This document shows, piece by piece, positions 35,897 to 46,348 of a stretch of DNA of 64,000 nucleotides. The notes beneath the pieces are model-generated. The model did no database searches, was not told the DNA's origin, and worked only from the letters and a program-made list of their open reading frames with translations. The DNA is from Tetrapyrgos nigripes (Eukaryota > Basidiomycota > Agaricomycetes > Agaricales > Campanellaceae), in the NCBI GenBank assembly GCA_013368315.1, contig JAACJM010000001.1, positions 1,302,001-1,366,000 of the forward strand. Reading direction: 5' to 3'. Position 1 is the first letter of the stretch; every line of letters starts with the position of its first letter. A program made the position numbers and the translations under genes.

Positions 35897-36921
35897 ATGT
35901 CCACCGACTTTGAGACCACCCTCGGCCACAACTTTATGGACTCCATCGACAGTCCTTCTTCCTTCTTGCTCGACAACATGGATTACCTCCAGTACCCTCC
36001 ATCTCCCTCATCTCCCAACTTTTCGTCAATGAATCGTAAGTCCCATCTTGGCGCCTCAATTCTTCATCTCACCTCTGTCCAGTCAACCCATCGGCTTCTC
36101 CCATGTCCTTCCACCCCATCAGCATGCCCAACGTACAGCCCGAGTACGGCTACGCACCCACTGCTTTCACATCACCTTCCCGCCCTTACACTCCCGCCGA
36201 TGGCGCTAGCATTTCTCCTCCCATGCTCAGCTACAGCTTGAGCAACCCCGGGGATGCTTCCTCAGACGAGCACTCTACTCACACCCGCACTCCCCCCCCT
36301 TCCGTGCCGTACGCTGCTACCGTACCCCGATCACATCGGTATAACCCCATCGCTGCGCCACCCACTCGCGTCAGCGCGCGTGCCGCCGTTGCTCGTGGAA
36401 GGAGAAATAGCACCAGTAATAGCAAGAGCCAGAATGAAGATTCAGACGATGAAGATGCACCTGTGTCTTCTGGAGGTGTCGACCAGTAAGCCCTGCTTTC
36501 CTTCTTTGATATGCTTCCATTTTCTCACATGGTATATATAGACGCCGAGAGGCCGTTCGCAGACAGCGCATCGAGTCCGAGCAGAAGCGACGTGACGATT
36601 TACGGGACGGTTATTCTCGTCTCAAGTCTACGTTGCCATCGATCAACCAGAAATCTAGCAAGATCGTGTTGCTCGAACGTGGTAAGTGCCATCGTCAACA
36701 TTTGAGCTTGTGGTACACAGTATCTGATTGGTCTTATCTCAGCTGCAAGTCACATCAAGTACCTTGATGCTGTCAAGAACCGGCTTGAAGCTCAACTCAA
36801 AGTCGCCGAGGACGAGGTTAACAGGCTGCGCAACGTCAACGAGGTCCTTATGATTGGTACTGCTAACCAGCGTCTTCACGCTGTTGCCAACTCCGGCATG
36901 CAGGTCCAATCCAGCTTTTGA
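35897..36921 (+). CDS. bHLH transcription factor (second of two paralogues)
   Basis: Exons encode MSTDFETTLGHNFMDSIDS, a Pro/Ser/Tyr-rich middle part, an acidic patch (NEDSDDEDAP), and then the bHLH domain: REAVRRQRIESEQKRRDDLR, DGYSRLKSTLPS, INQKSSKIV, LLERAASHIKYLD, followed by a short coiled extension (AQLKVAEDEVNRLRNVNEV). Introns lie at about 36030-36081, 36489-36540 and 36682-36742; the last splits the LLER-A codon at the same place as in the first bHLH gene. The stop is at 36919-36921. The domain closely resembles that of the gene at 29231, and the shared intron position argues for a common origin. Regulatory targets are unknown. Confidence 0.9.
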
Positions 36922-37841
36922 GGTCCTTCGCCGCCTACCCTTCTCTTTGGAAAAACAAAAAGTGCAGGACTTTTTTCATCCTACCCTGCATAGGTGACTA
37001 CTCTGATTTATCATATGGACTATCGCATCTACTTTATTCGCATCCTTCCCATACCATTCACGCTACTCGCCTCTCTCTCTCTCTATCGATGGGATCATGG
37101 GCTACTCTGCACTATCACGCAATCGCAGATAGTTCTCGCAGTCTTGACTGCGACGTCTTTTCCCTTGACGCTCGAACTGGCTTTTTTTCATCGATGACTC
37201 GATGGGAGGAATTGAGGCCTCGTTCGATGACGACGTTGGACTACCCGGATTTTCGGTCGATGACATGTTTTCGGACACGACACCCACAGCAGGACACGAT
37301 GTAGCAGCTTGAGGCGTGATATCTACCGTCGCTCTTGAGCGCGGAGTAAATGCCTCGCCTCGTCGTGAACTTTCTTGCACCCCTTCTTTTTAACCCGTCG
37401 CTTTGTCCGTACATCACATCCCGGTCCTTTACATACTCCATCGTGCGCTTGTAGGCGACTACTTTATTGTGGTTGTGCCTCGCGTATGCCGATACACTGG
37501 CGTCGAATATTCGTCCCGAGTGACTCTTCCATCCTTTGGTCTACATGATTCTATTCCATGTTCTAGGATTGTCTGCGACAGCACGTAGTGTGGACGACAA
37601 CTACACGTAGCCCGCAGTTCATTCCTCACGATCCCCTCAACTCGCAGAGGCCAACTCTATTCTGCATCATCTATCACGCTCTGCATAATCTTAATTGTTA
37701 TGATGATTTATGGTTCCTTCAATGTAAACTTTCTCCTCGACCTTTCACATTCACATAGGAGCGAGGCGTCGACAAAGTACAGCGCTTGATCACCGCCAGC
37801 TTTCGGCGCCAGCTCCCACATCACTTTTTGTTTATTCGCCC
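36922..37841. other. Intergenic region, 3' side of second bHLH gene
   Basis: CT-rich patches and short ORFs on both strands show no motif or consistent splicing. No gene is supported; the first few hundred bases are probably the bHLH 3' UTR. Confidence 0.4.
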
Positions 37842-38159
37842 ATGCTCCCCCTCACCGTTTCTATTTCGCCCCCTCCTGGTTCTGTTTTCATTGGCGTCGA
37901 CACCGATTTGACCGACATGGCCGACCGCAGCTACCTGTCGGCATTGATGGCTACGGGTACGTCTTGCGGTTGGTTTTGGATGTCTATGTATCTGGATTGA
38001 ATCGGTGTTGCAGGCATCTCCGATTTTTTTGGACGCAATGTGGCCTCAGGGGAGGTCGAAAATAAATCAATGGCACCAACGACAAAGGTCATTCGAGTTG
38101 TTTCATCCGGTCTGGCTCTTCGCGTTGGGTTGAGCCGTGCAGATTTCCGTCGCTGTTGA
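37842..38159 (+). CDS. Small two-exon ORF, 86 aa, hypothetical
   Basis: An ATG at 37842 opens a frame of 115 nt (37842-37956), a 57-nt intron with GTACGT donor and TTGCAG acceptor (37957-38013), and a second exon of 146 nt to a TGA at 38157-38159. The phases match exactly and the intron length is typical for this genome. The product is rich in Val, Ser and Asp with no recognised domain, signal peptide or clear helix. It could be a real orphan or a chance frame in a transcribed non-coding RNA. Confidence 0.35.
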
Positions 38160-39226
38160 TCTCACTCCTCCACGGAGTCGCAGCAAGACCATTCATATTC
38201 TGTCACAGTATCCCACTAGTTGGCGATGACGATGGAATTGGACGGTCTAGTCTACGTCTCAATCGTGTGTAGTTGATGTGGGATTAGCATCACCGGATGC
38301 GATAGCTGGGAACTTGATGTCGCCCACTGTCGTAGCACCTGCGCGTTTGTATGATGATGGCGACCGCATTTGTCTAGCTCTGGCCAAGTGCCTGATGGAC
38401 AACGTCATTATTTACTCACTTCAACCACTTCATTTACCGGAAATGATTCACCCTAATTTGTCGCTATCGATTTTATCTTTCGCTATATCCCGCTCCATGC
38501 CACCAGTCCATTTATCCCTGGACAAAGATACATATCTTTACGTCCTGCCCTTAATCATTATGTCGTGTCTATGCGTAACATTCCCTGTCGGTCCAGCCAA
38601 TCACCTTAGCCGTGGAGCTACCTTTGGTTTGTCTTTTTTTTCCGCCGCGCTTGCGCGCTGTAGACCACCAGCATTTCCACGACCCCCGATGGAATGTACA
38701 TTTATTATCTACTGTCCTCCTTCCCACTTGCACACCCCCCCCCCTACCTACTAAACCTGTACGAAACCTCCATCACTTATGTTTTATGCCGCCGGAATTT
38801 ATTTGTACATAGTTTTATTCCACTTACTCAAGCCTTTATCGCTTGGTTTGATGGTGGTCGTTTCTATTGGTACTCCCTTCCAGCCTGTCATTGTCAACTA
38901 GCTAGCTATTTTGTCATGATCACGATACTGGTGCGAAAGTATAGTGTAGATAGCGTTCACTGTTCTTTTACGCTTTTTGAGTTGTACTCTTACGACAGAA
39001 TGAAACGATTTTCCGCGATTTATTGGTGTGAACACGACTCGATTACGGTACAGAAAGTCCTAGGCAAGTTGTCAAGCAGAGACGCAAGAGCGAAGACGCG
39101 TCCAATACTGGTTTTTGGTGTGAACACAACTCGATTACGGTGCAAAAAGTCCTAGGTAAGTTGTCAAGCAGAAACGCAAGAGCGAAAACGCGTCCAAGAC
39201 TGGTTTTGAGTGAAAAATAATCAATG
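38160..39226. other. Intergenic region with poly-C tract
   Basis: No gene is supported. A run of nine or more C lies at about 38737. The distal end carries the 92-bp tandem duplication described separately, just beyond the 3' end of MED11. Confidence 0.4.
39023..39206. repeat. Two tandem copies of a 92-bp unit
   Basis: Units 39023-39114 and 39115-39206 are head-to-tail copies that differ at only a few positions. Each contains AACAC(G/A)ACTCGATTACGGT, a CCTAGG site and an ACGCGTCC word. The array ends 20 bp from the MED11 stop codon (39227), so it lies in or next to the MED11 3' UTR. No terminal inverted repeats are visible. Confidence 0.9.
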
Positions 39227-39894
39227 TTACAGCTGCATGTCATTATCGTTCTGGTGTACAGAGCTCTTTTCCTCTTCTTCCATGGCCTGCTTAATCCTTG
39301 TCAGTGCATCCAGAATGCCTTTCCAAGCATCACGATCGACACGTTCTTCCTGCAATCCACGGCTTTCCGTTGGAGGACCCTTGCTGTCTGCGGATTCTTC
39401 TGGCAGTACAACGCCGAGTGAAGGAGGAATAAAACCAGGTGGAGGGGCATTGATAGCTGAAGGCGCGATTCTCGACTGGCGAATGTGAGCTAATGAGGAG
39501 CGAATGGCTAGTTGGATTGACTGAAACGCGATGAGAAGGAGACAAGAGGGAATAAACATAAGGACTCACGTCTAGTCTCTCAAAGTACTCGCTAACTTCC
39601 AAGACAAACTGCTCTGACCTTTCCTCTCCCTGAGGCAGACCCTCATTTAGAGCATCCGTTTGGGGAAGAGTCAGTAGAGAGATTGAAGATGCGGCGAGAG
39701 ATAGCAGACGGCTGATGTCCTATGCAAGGTCAATTATTTCCGAGGTCCAAAAGAGACATTACAGACTGAAGTACCTTTTCGACTTGCCCCAGAGCATATA
39801 TTTGACGCGCAGTACGACTAGTGGTCCATATTGGATCGATTTCTGTTTCTGTCTGGTCGACTGGAGGATGTCCAGATTCAGAAGCGGAATTCAT
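39227..39894 (-). CDS. MED11: Mediator complex subunit 11
   Basis: Med11 is a small head-module subunit that pairs with Med22 and helps bring TFIIH/Pol II to promoters. Three exons are needed. Exon 1 starts at 39894 (MNSASESGHPP) and ends with the helix RTARQIYALGQVEK; exon 2 continues DISRLLSLAASSISLLTL and VLEVSEYFERLD; exon 3 starts SIQLAIRSSLAHIRQSRIAP. The helix around IYALGQVEKDI and the IRSSLAHIRQSRI segment are the two conserved helices of the family. A fungal C-terminal extension rich in Pro, Glu and Asp ends the protein, which is somewhat longer than the yeast one. Confidence 0.8.
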
Positions 39895-40607
39895 CGCGTG
39901 ATAGGTAAATTCTGTGCTCGGTACCCTCGCTTAATACATTACTTTTTCTTTTACTGAAACCTCCTTCACGGCACAACTTTGGACAAATATCTGCAGAAGA
40001 CCAAGTGTTTTGTGCAAGCGTTGTTCTTTCAATTTCCTCCAGTTCTTACGCTTTCTTCCTTTTCGGTTTGACCTATCACAAATGATACCACCGCGTATCT
40101 CAACATGCTCTGGCGAGTCTCAACAGGACAATCCCATCGGTGGGACTGGAACTTGGATGTTACGAATGGTGGACTACGGATGGCCATCCATCTGCCTTCA
40201 CCAAATCAAAGACGAAGTTGGCAAAATCTACTGTGCCCGGTGCTCAGTCTGCTGCTACTGTGTTTGCTCCCGCAAATCGCTATCCAGACCGTTGATCCTC
40301 AGTCCCCAGTCACGACCACCGTTACTGTTAGGTTTGTGCAACTACAGTCAGTCTACGTACCTTTCAGTATCCACTGTTGAGGTCGAGAATTATCCCCTCA
40401 GCAAAAAGGACAAGTACTTTACTTTATCACCAGCTCACCAATTTTTTGTTGAATCGATGATGTTCAGGCTCAAGCAAACACAGTTCAACTTCGGTTGGTA
40501 CATAGCTCGATTTATAGGCCCTAACGCTTGCCTGTTTGCCTCTCACAAACGAATCTCGCCTTCTGCTTCCCTCTCCCCGTCGGTGGCACAAGCGCCTTCC
40601 ATCTTCT
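39895..40607. other. Intergenic region between MED11 and membrane-protein gene
   Basis: This holds the MED11 promoter on one side and the 3' region of the gene ending at 40608 on the other. A 220-codon plus-strand ORF (40010-40672) overlaps the neighbouring coding region antisense and has no motif. Confidence 0.4.
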
Positions 40608-41213
40608 TCAGTATCCGCTCCATGTACCCCAGGTCAAAACATTTCCAATGCCCTACAAAGAATAATGGTTAACGAAGAATACATGAAGATTGACGGAGGG
40701 ACGGTGAAAAGGACGCTTACCTTGACAAACTCACCAACTCCATACACGAGAATGCCTGCTGCTATCAAGGGTGTGAAGACCACGATTGCCAGTCCTTTGC
40801 ACATATCTTTCCATATACCCAACTTCATCCTCCTTCTGCGTCTGGCTGCCCTCGCTTCGTTGGCGCTAGCGCCTGCACGGCCTTCTTCCATATCCAAATC
40901 CGTCAAGGTCTCTCCATCGTCCCCACTAGCGAAATCTTCTGCCTTTCGATAATAATATTTCTGTGCAACAGGATCTGCAGCAGTGTCTCCGACGGCTCTC
41001 ATTAGGCGGGCGACATTCTCTTCGTGCTTCTTAATGTCGCTGCCTCCTTCTCGTTTGACCGTCTGGTACTGATCCATGGCGGCTTCGAGTTCCGCAGCAG
41101 CTTTCCTGAAAGCTTCATCCGATGACTATAAATGGATATCAGGACGCTATACGATATGCTTTGCAATGCTAGTATCCAATACTCACCTCGAGTTGAGTTT
41201 GCGACGTACTCAT
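40608..41213 (-). CDS. Small single-span membrane protein, uncharacterised
   Basis: Three exons: MSTSQTQLE (41213 down to a GTGAGT donor), a main exon from about 41130 to 40720, and a last exon encoding GIGNVLTWGTWSGY, stop at 40608-40610. The main exon has an amphipathic coiled region (SFRKAAAELEAAMDQYQ, HEENVARLMRAVG), an acidic patch, a basic stretch (ARRRRRMKLG) and one strong hydrophobic helix (LAIVVFTPLIAAGILVYGVG). The topology is a tail-anchored or single-span protein with a basic cytosolic flank. I do not recognise the family; similar short proteins seem common in basidiomycetes. It is about 165 aa. Confidence 0.65.
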
Positions 41214-42228
41214 GATGGGTTTGTTGAGGCTAGGGTGTTGGTAAATGCCTCCTTCATTCTCAGTTCCTTATAACGTCCACCGAGATCGCAGCAGCGTGAG
41301 ATCCAAGGTCTGATGCTCTTTCTCCTAATCCACGGGGTTCATGCCCGTCACTTGTCTTTATTCTTGTCCAGTACATCATAGGATGTAAGCCCGGACAAGC
41401 CCTTCCTTTCAATAGCGAATCACTGCGGGTCTCTTTGACCAGGATAGTAACTATTCAATGATCCGGAACGGTCTGGAATAATGAGCGCTACGTTGAAGTA
41501 CGCGAAGCCTTTTAGTTTCATTGAACGCAGGGTACTCGCAGTCCGCAGTGACACCTAGTGATGCTAGTTCTCTCTTGTAAGGACTGCTGACTGTCCGTCT
41601 ATCCGAAGCATTCCCTTTAGGTTCTAGGAAACTTGTTATCTCCAGTTATATTCTTGCTGCGCAGTCGTAGGCACCGTCTGCCGTTTCTTCTTCTGTGATC
41701 CTTGTTCCTCAGCGATGCCTCTTTACTTCTGTGTCGTACAGCTCAAATAATCGAGTCTCCAGGGCATATGGAATCACATTAATATTGCCATCCATGGCGT
41801 CTTATTAACTTTAAGGTTTTCCCTCCCACTAATGTTAGACGAACCTTAGACGAGCCTGAGGAAATCATAGCCTTGTCATTAATGAGCGCAACTTCTCAGC
41901 TGTGTTAAGTTGAACATCATCCTGTATGTTTGTATTCGGTTGCGAAAGTAGTGTAGGTGAAAAATATCTAGGTCAGAGTATGACGGAATAAAAAGAAAGC
42001 GTAGCCGGAATAAGACCCTCCTATTGAGCACCTGCAACCACTTTGTCCTGAAACCTCATGCAGAAATCAGCATTCATGCATATTCTGACAACTTGCTGGC
42101 AGCACGAAGTGGCTCTGGAGTGGCAGTTGCCGAATCCCGATGAAGATATCGATAACGCTTGGCATTGTCTTGGCTGACGTCGACGTCGTCTAGACAATCC
42201 TGCTCCTTCACCTGCTTTCACTCATACC
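41214..42228. other. Intergenic region upstream of het-c
   Basis: No ORF with coding character is visible. This 1-kb stretch separates divergently transcribed genes and should contain both promoters. The last 60 bp before 42229 are CT-rich. Confidence 0.4.
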
Positions 42229-45200
42229 ATGACTTTCTCAACTGTAAACCTATCCACAACTCTTTTCTTGATAACCGTAGTGCTCGTATGTCTCCCGGCT
42301 GAGACTTATGCGTTCGGTGCAGGCGATATTCCCGATTTTTCCTACCTTCAGGTAAGTGATATCATTGCGATGGATACTCAGTACTCAGGGTTGACCCTCA
42401 ATCCTCTTTGTACACCCATTCATCGCGTCATGTCGCGTCGATCTCAACTCTGGGACTGTAGGATAAAGCCTTCCGACATGGTGATATCGAGAACATCCTG
42501 AGCGAATGTCTCAAGAGCGCCGGAGGAGCTGCTGTTAGTGGCGGTTTGTTGGGTTTTGCCAAAAAGATGGTCGACAATGCAAAAGGTGGCTCCAAGTTTT
42601 CCAAATCGGATGTGAAGAAGGTGTACTTTGTGGGTGATCTTCTCTTTTCGTTACTGAAGAGCAAGTTACTTACGCACGTTTCAAATTTTTGCAGGGTAAT
42701 TGGCTCAGGGACTATTCGCAGGTGAGCGTCGATCATGATTGCACATCGAAAATACTCTAGACACTGTCTTTGCAGGCGATGGATATTGCTGGTCTCAGCA
42801 AGCTCTCCGCCGATACACTCGTTCTCATCGTCTCTGTTCTTGGTTTCATGGTCAGTCTCGAACAATCTGGTGCAAAATTCCTGGTGCTCATTGCACATAA
42901 CAGTCCTTCGGTTTCGCCACTGAAGAATTTGAAGTCACGGCTGACCGTTTGGGCGTTTACTTACCGGTCGTAAGTATCTGCTTAGCTTTCATTGGACTTG
43001 TAGTTGACGTAGTGAATGTCCACAGGAACATATTGATAACCCCAAGTATGGAGTCTCTAGGCTGCAATCATTAACCTATCTGACATCTTCATGACTACTT
43101 CAGAGGATATGCTGAAAAAGAGGGCGATGCTCGTCAATTCCACCCTAAACTTCGTCCCCCCGTCGATCCTCGCGAACTGGAGATTGATCCACGTACAGGC
43201 ATGAAGAACTACATGGCTACCGAGGACCAAGGATGGGATTCCTCCACTGCTCATATCAGACGCGTCTTCCGTGCGGCTATCGAGCACGGACGCCGTTCAG
43301 GTGGAGAAGAAGGCCCCGATCTTTGGGAAGCCTATCGACTTCTCGGAACCGGATTGCACACCAGTGAGTTCAAATTCAGCATGTCCAGCCTTATTCTCGG
43401 TACCAGACTGCTACGCATTAAGTTCCTTTTTAGGACGAAAAATGCGTAGTCAGTCTGGTACCGAGACTAGTCCAGCCTTCGGTGCTTACATGTATCTGTA
43501 TAGTGGAAGACCTCCTCGCACACAGCAATTGGTGTGAGATTGCGTTGCATAAGATGGGATATTCTCAAGTTTTCTGCCATGTGGGGGATGATGTCGAGAT
43601 TGATACTCCTAATGGCCGTGCTCCTCCCCTTGTCACTGGGAGCTTCGGTGGGGCTGATTTTTATGCACTCGGATTTTATGCACTCGACTGATTTTATGTG
43701 GCAGGTGGGGCTGATTTTATGCACTCGATGTAATCAAAAATTTCCCTTCGTAGACGTTTTACATGCTGAAACTCTTTTCTTGCAGGTTGGGTAACGGCTA
43801 TCCTGTTTCTGTTTCATTCTCAGACTGAACCCTTGATTCACTTCTGGCTCGTATAGGTGAAGCTACAGAGTAAGCATTTTCTACCTAAGTTGACATTTGC
43901 GTCCATGATCTCATGAATACCTCCAATTCCAGCCACATCTCTCAAGCGAGCGTGACGGCGCTCACGGAGAAACTCGAAAATGCCCAAAACACTGACAGTA
44001 ACAACAAATTCGATCAGATCAAGAGCATTCTTAGCAAACTACCCATCGGGGGCGGTGACGACGATGAGATGGGTCAAGCCGAGCAAATGCAATCCCAGTC
44101 GAAAGCCTACAACTTCAACCCAGACGATGTTGCACCACCTGAAGTCCAGCAACAGTTGTGGGCTCTCCTAAAATGGCGTGATAATGTTTACAGAGGGATT
44201 TTGAAGAAGATTGAAATGGTTCCGGGATTGGAAGATATGTTGGATGAGTTGAGCAATGCTTTGAACGAATGTGAGTGGATTCAGAGATTTGAGTGTTTCT
44301 GGACTGGCTGAATGATGATCCAATCATACACAGTTGTTTACACTACTCTTGCGCCCTACTTGACTGTAAGCATCAGCCGACTATCCTGATTTTTATAGTC
44401 CTGATATCGCCTTTTCTTTCAGCCTATCTTGACACAGGCCACGGGTGCCTTGGGTGAAGGTAGCAAAGCTGTGATAGATACAGAGGAGCAATACGAGGTG
44501 AGTCTCTCCATATCTAACTCTGCCCTTTTGTCATTTTCACCAACACTTCCAAAGGTCTTCGACAATCCCAGAGCGTCTGACCCTACCCATAGTCTGTTGT
44601 CCAAAGACCACTTTGGCCTGATCTTGAACGAGCCTGCTGGCAAGATTGCCCAAATTGTGGTCACCAACAGTGTCGGTCTCATTGTCAAGGTATGCTTCTT
44701 CATTCTTGTCCTCTTGAGGCTTGACTGACAGACAACTGAATTGCTGTCCATAGGCTTGGGGTGACGATGGTATCAATCCTGACGACGTCATCGATCGTAT
44801 TCTGGAAGCTTTCCATCACCCTTACTATGCCGAGGGCAACTCCAAAATCCAGAACCACATGTTTGAGGCCATGGAACAGTGGTTCCGTGACTTGGGCTCG
44901 GAAGAAAGTGAACAGACTATCGAGGCACTGACCAAGGAGAGTGTCAGGGAAGGAAAAAACAAGAGGTTGAGTGAAGAGCAACAGCAAGATGTCGAACCTG
45001 GTTACGGTCGAAGGCCTGGTCAGAGTCAAGGTCATAGTCACTCCGGTGGAGGTAAGTTTTGTGAATATACATAGGAAGATGCTTATAGTGTTGAAAATAC
45101 TTCAGGTTCCGGCTATAGTGGAGGAAACGACAATTCTTATGGTCAACAGCGTCGTCAAGAAGAGAGTGGTGAGTATGCACTGCTCTGATCATTTTTTACT

Positions 45201-46095
45201 AGTCCAACAATCTTTTCCAGGCTATCAACAAGAAAGCTACGGCTCTCGTCGGGATGACAATGACAGCTATTCTGGAGGAGGAGGTTATGGAGGTGAGCTA
45301 TTTTCGTGCCTTGATACGCAGAAGATGCTTATTGTCTGGATGTTGCCTTAGGCTCTGGTCGCAACGACAACTCTGATTCTTATGGCCAAGGACGCCGTCA
45401 AGAAGAGTACGGTGGTGGCGGTAAGCACAGATCGATATGATCATCTTCTGCTTGCTAAATGCCTTTCAGGCTACCAACAAGAAGAAAGCTACAGTTCTCG
45501 TCGAAATGAATACGAGGGTGGCGGTGGTGGATACAATCCTTCATACAGCAGCGAAGAACCGCGTCGTGAATACGATGACGGTGAACGCCGTGGAGGAGGG
45601 TACGGTGGTAATGATCGTGAAGACCGTGGTGGATACAACCCTTCTTACAGCAGCGAGAACCGTCGTGGCGAGTACGACGGTGGTGAACAGCGCTATGGAG
45701 GCGATCGTGAGGACCGTGGTGGATATAATACTTCTTATGAGCAACCTCGTCGTGAGGAACGTCGCGAGTATGGAGGCTATGGAGGTGAGAGGGAGGAGCG
45801 CGGGTATGGAGGCGAAAGGGAGGAGCGTGGGTATGGAGGCGAAAGGGAGGAGCGTCGCGACTATGGAGGCTATGGCGGCGGAAGAGATGAACGCCAAGAA
45901 TCCGGCGGCAGTGGCTATGGGGGCGGGGAAGAACGTCGGGATTATGGAAGTGGCTATGACCGAGAAGAACGCAGAGGAGACTATCGTGAAAGTGACGACA
46001 CGTTTGGCGCTGAACGCATGAATATTCGTGATGACCAGTCCGGAGGCGGTGAAGACTATGAAAGGCGCAGCAGAAATGAGTACAACGACTACTGA
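42229..46095 (+). CDS. het-c: HET-C family protein with Gly/Arg/Tyr-rich C-terminus
   Basis: het-c is a secreted or membrane-associated glycine-rich protein; in Neurospora its alleles trigger heterokaryon incompatibility, and the Aspergillus relative TinC interacts with NIMA. The N-terminus has a signal peptide (LFLITVVLVCLPAETYAFGAG). The Het-C domain follows: DKAFRHGDIENIL, KKVYFGNWLRDYSQAMD, FATEEFEVTADRLGVYLP, HIDNPKGYAE, MEDLLAHSNWCEIALHKMG, FGGADFMHSMLGEATDHISQAS. An acidic helical region comes next, and from about 45000 a repetitive tail dominated by Gly, Tyr, Arg, Glu and Ser. Around 15 introns are needed. Exons near 43700-43870 are very small (25, 5 and 13 nt). In ascomycetes the specificity region lies in the Het-C domain; nothing here tells whether this fungus uses it for recognition. 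Confidence 0.93.
43393..43479. mobile_element. Foldback/MITE-like insertion in a het-c intron
   Basis: Two arms, 43395-43419 and 43441-43466, are near-perfect inverted repeats (25 paired bases, one unpaired A) around a 21-nt loop. The 10-bp direct repeat GTCCAGCCTT flanks the structure at 43383-43392 and 43470-43479, as a target-site duplication would. The host intron (43364-43503) is 140 nt; removing this segment leaves 53 nt, the normal size here. It encodes nothing, so any transposase must act in trans. Confidence 0.65.
43647..43727. repeat. Tandem copies of het-c exon sequence forming an intron
   Basis: The exon sequence GGTGGGGCTGATTTTATGCA continuing to CTCG at 43704-43727 has a copy at 43647-43671 (one extra T) and partial copies at 43672-43686 and 43688-43698. 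The GT of the first copy serves as donor and GGCAG just before the last as acceptor, defining a 57-nt intron at 43648-43704. Confidence 0.8.
45760..45875. repeat. 27-bp coding tandem repeat in het-c tail
   Basis: At least three consecutive units encode the nine-residue repeat GEREERGYG, within a longer array of looser Tyr-Gly-Gly and Arg-Glu-Glu units. Units differ by a few synonymous changes. Because of this bias, long false ORFs appear in the other frames and on the opposite strand. Confidence 0.75.
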
Positions 46096-46348
46096 ATGTA
46101 GCGAAGAATGGACAGTAACGGACCATAGGATAGCTGGAAAGTGAAAGTAGAAGTATGATGTATGTACAATGTATACAATGAATTCCGAGCCAGGAACGTT
46201 TTGAAGCTAGGAACGGCTGCCAGGAATCCGAATGAATTAATCACATGGTACCGAAATGGCCATTTTTGGGATCGGAAAGAGAAGAAACCGGCACCGGACG
46301 TTTTGTGGAGAGCCTTATTAGCAGCTACCTTTCGTCTTTCGTCACCCC

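Noticed and set aside
35423..35929. 168-codon minus-strand ORF
   Set aside because: It overlaps the start of the second bHLH gene in antisense and reads as the complement of a CT-rich leader.
40010..40672. 220-codon plus-strand ORF
   Set aside because: It runs antisense into the last exon of the membrane-protein gene and has no motif; Ser/Leu/Pro bias fits the complement of regulatory DNA.
45437..46126. Long ORFs in other frames and on the minus strand of the het-c tail
   Set aside because: They are by-products of the repetitive GGA/CGT-rich coding sequence; their His/Arg- or Val/Thr-rich translations repeat with the same period.
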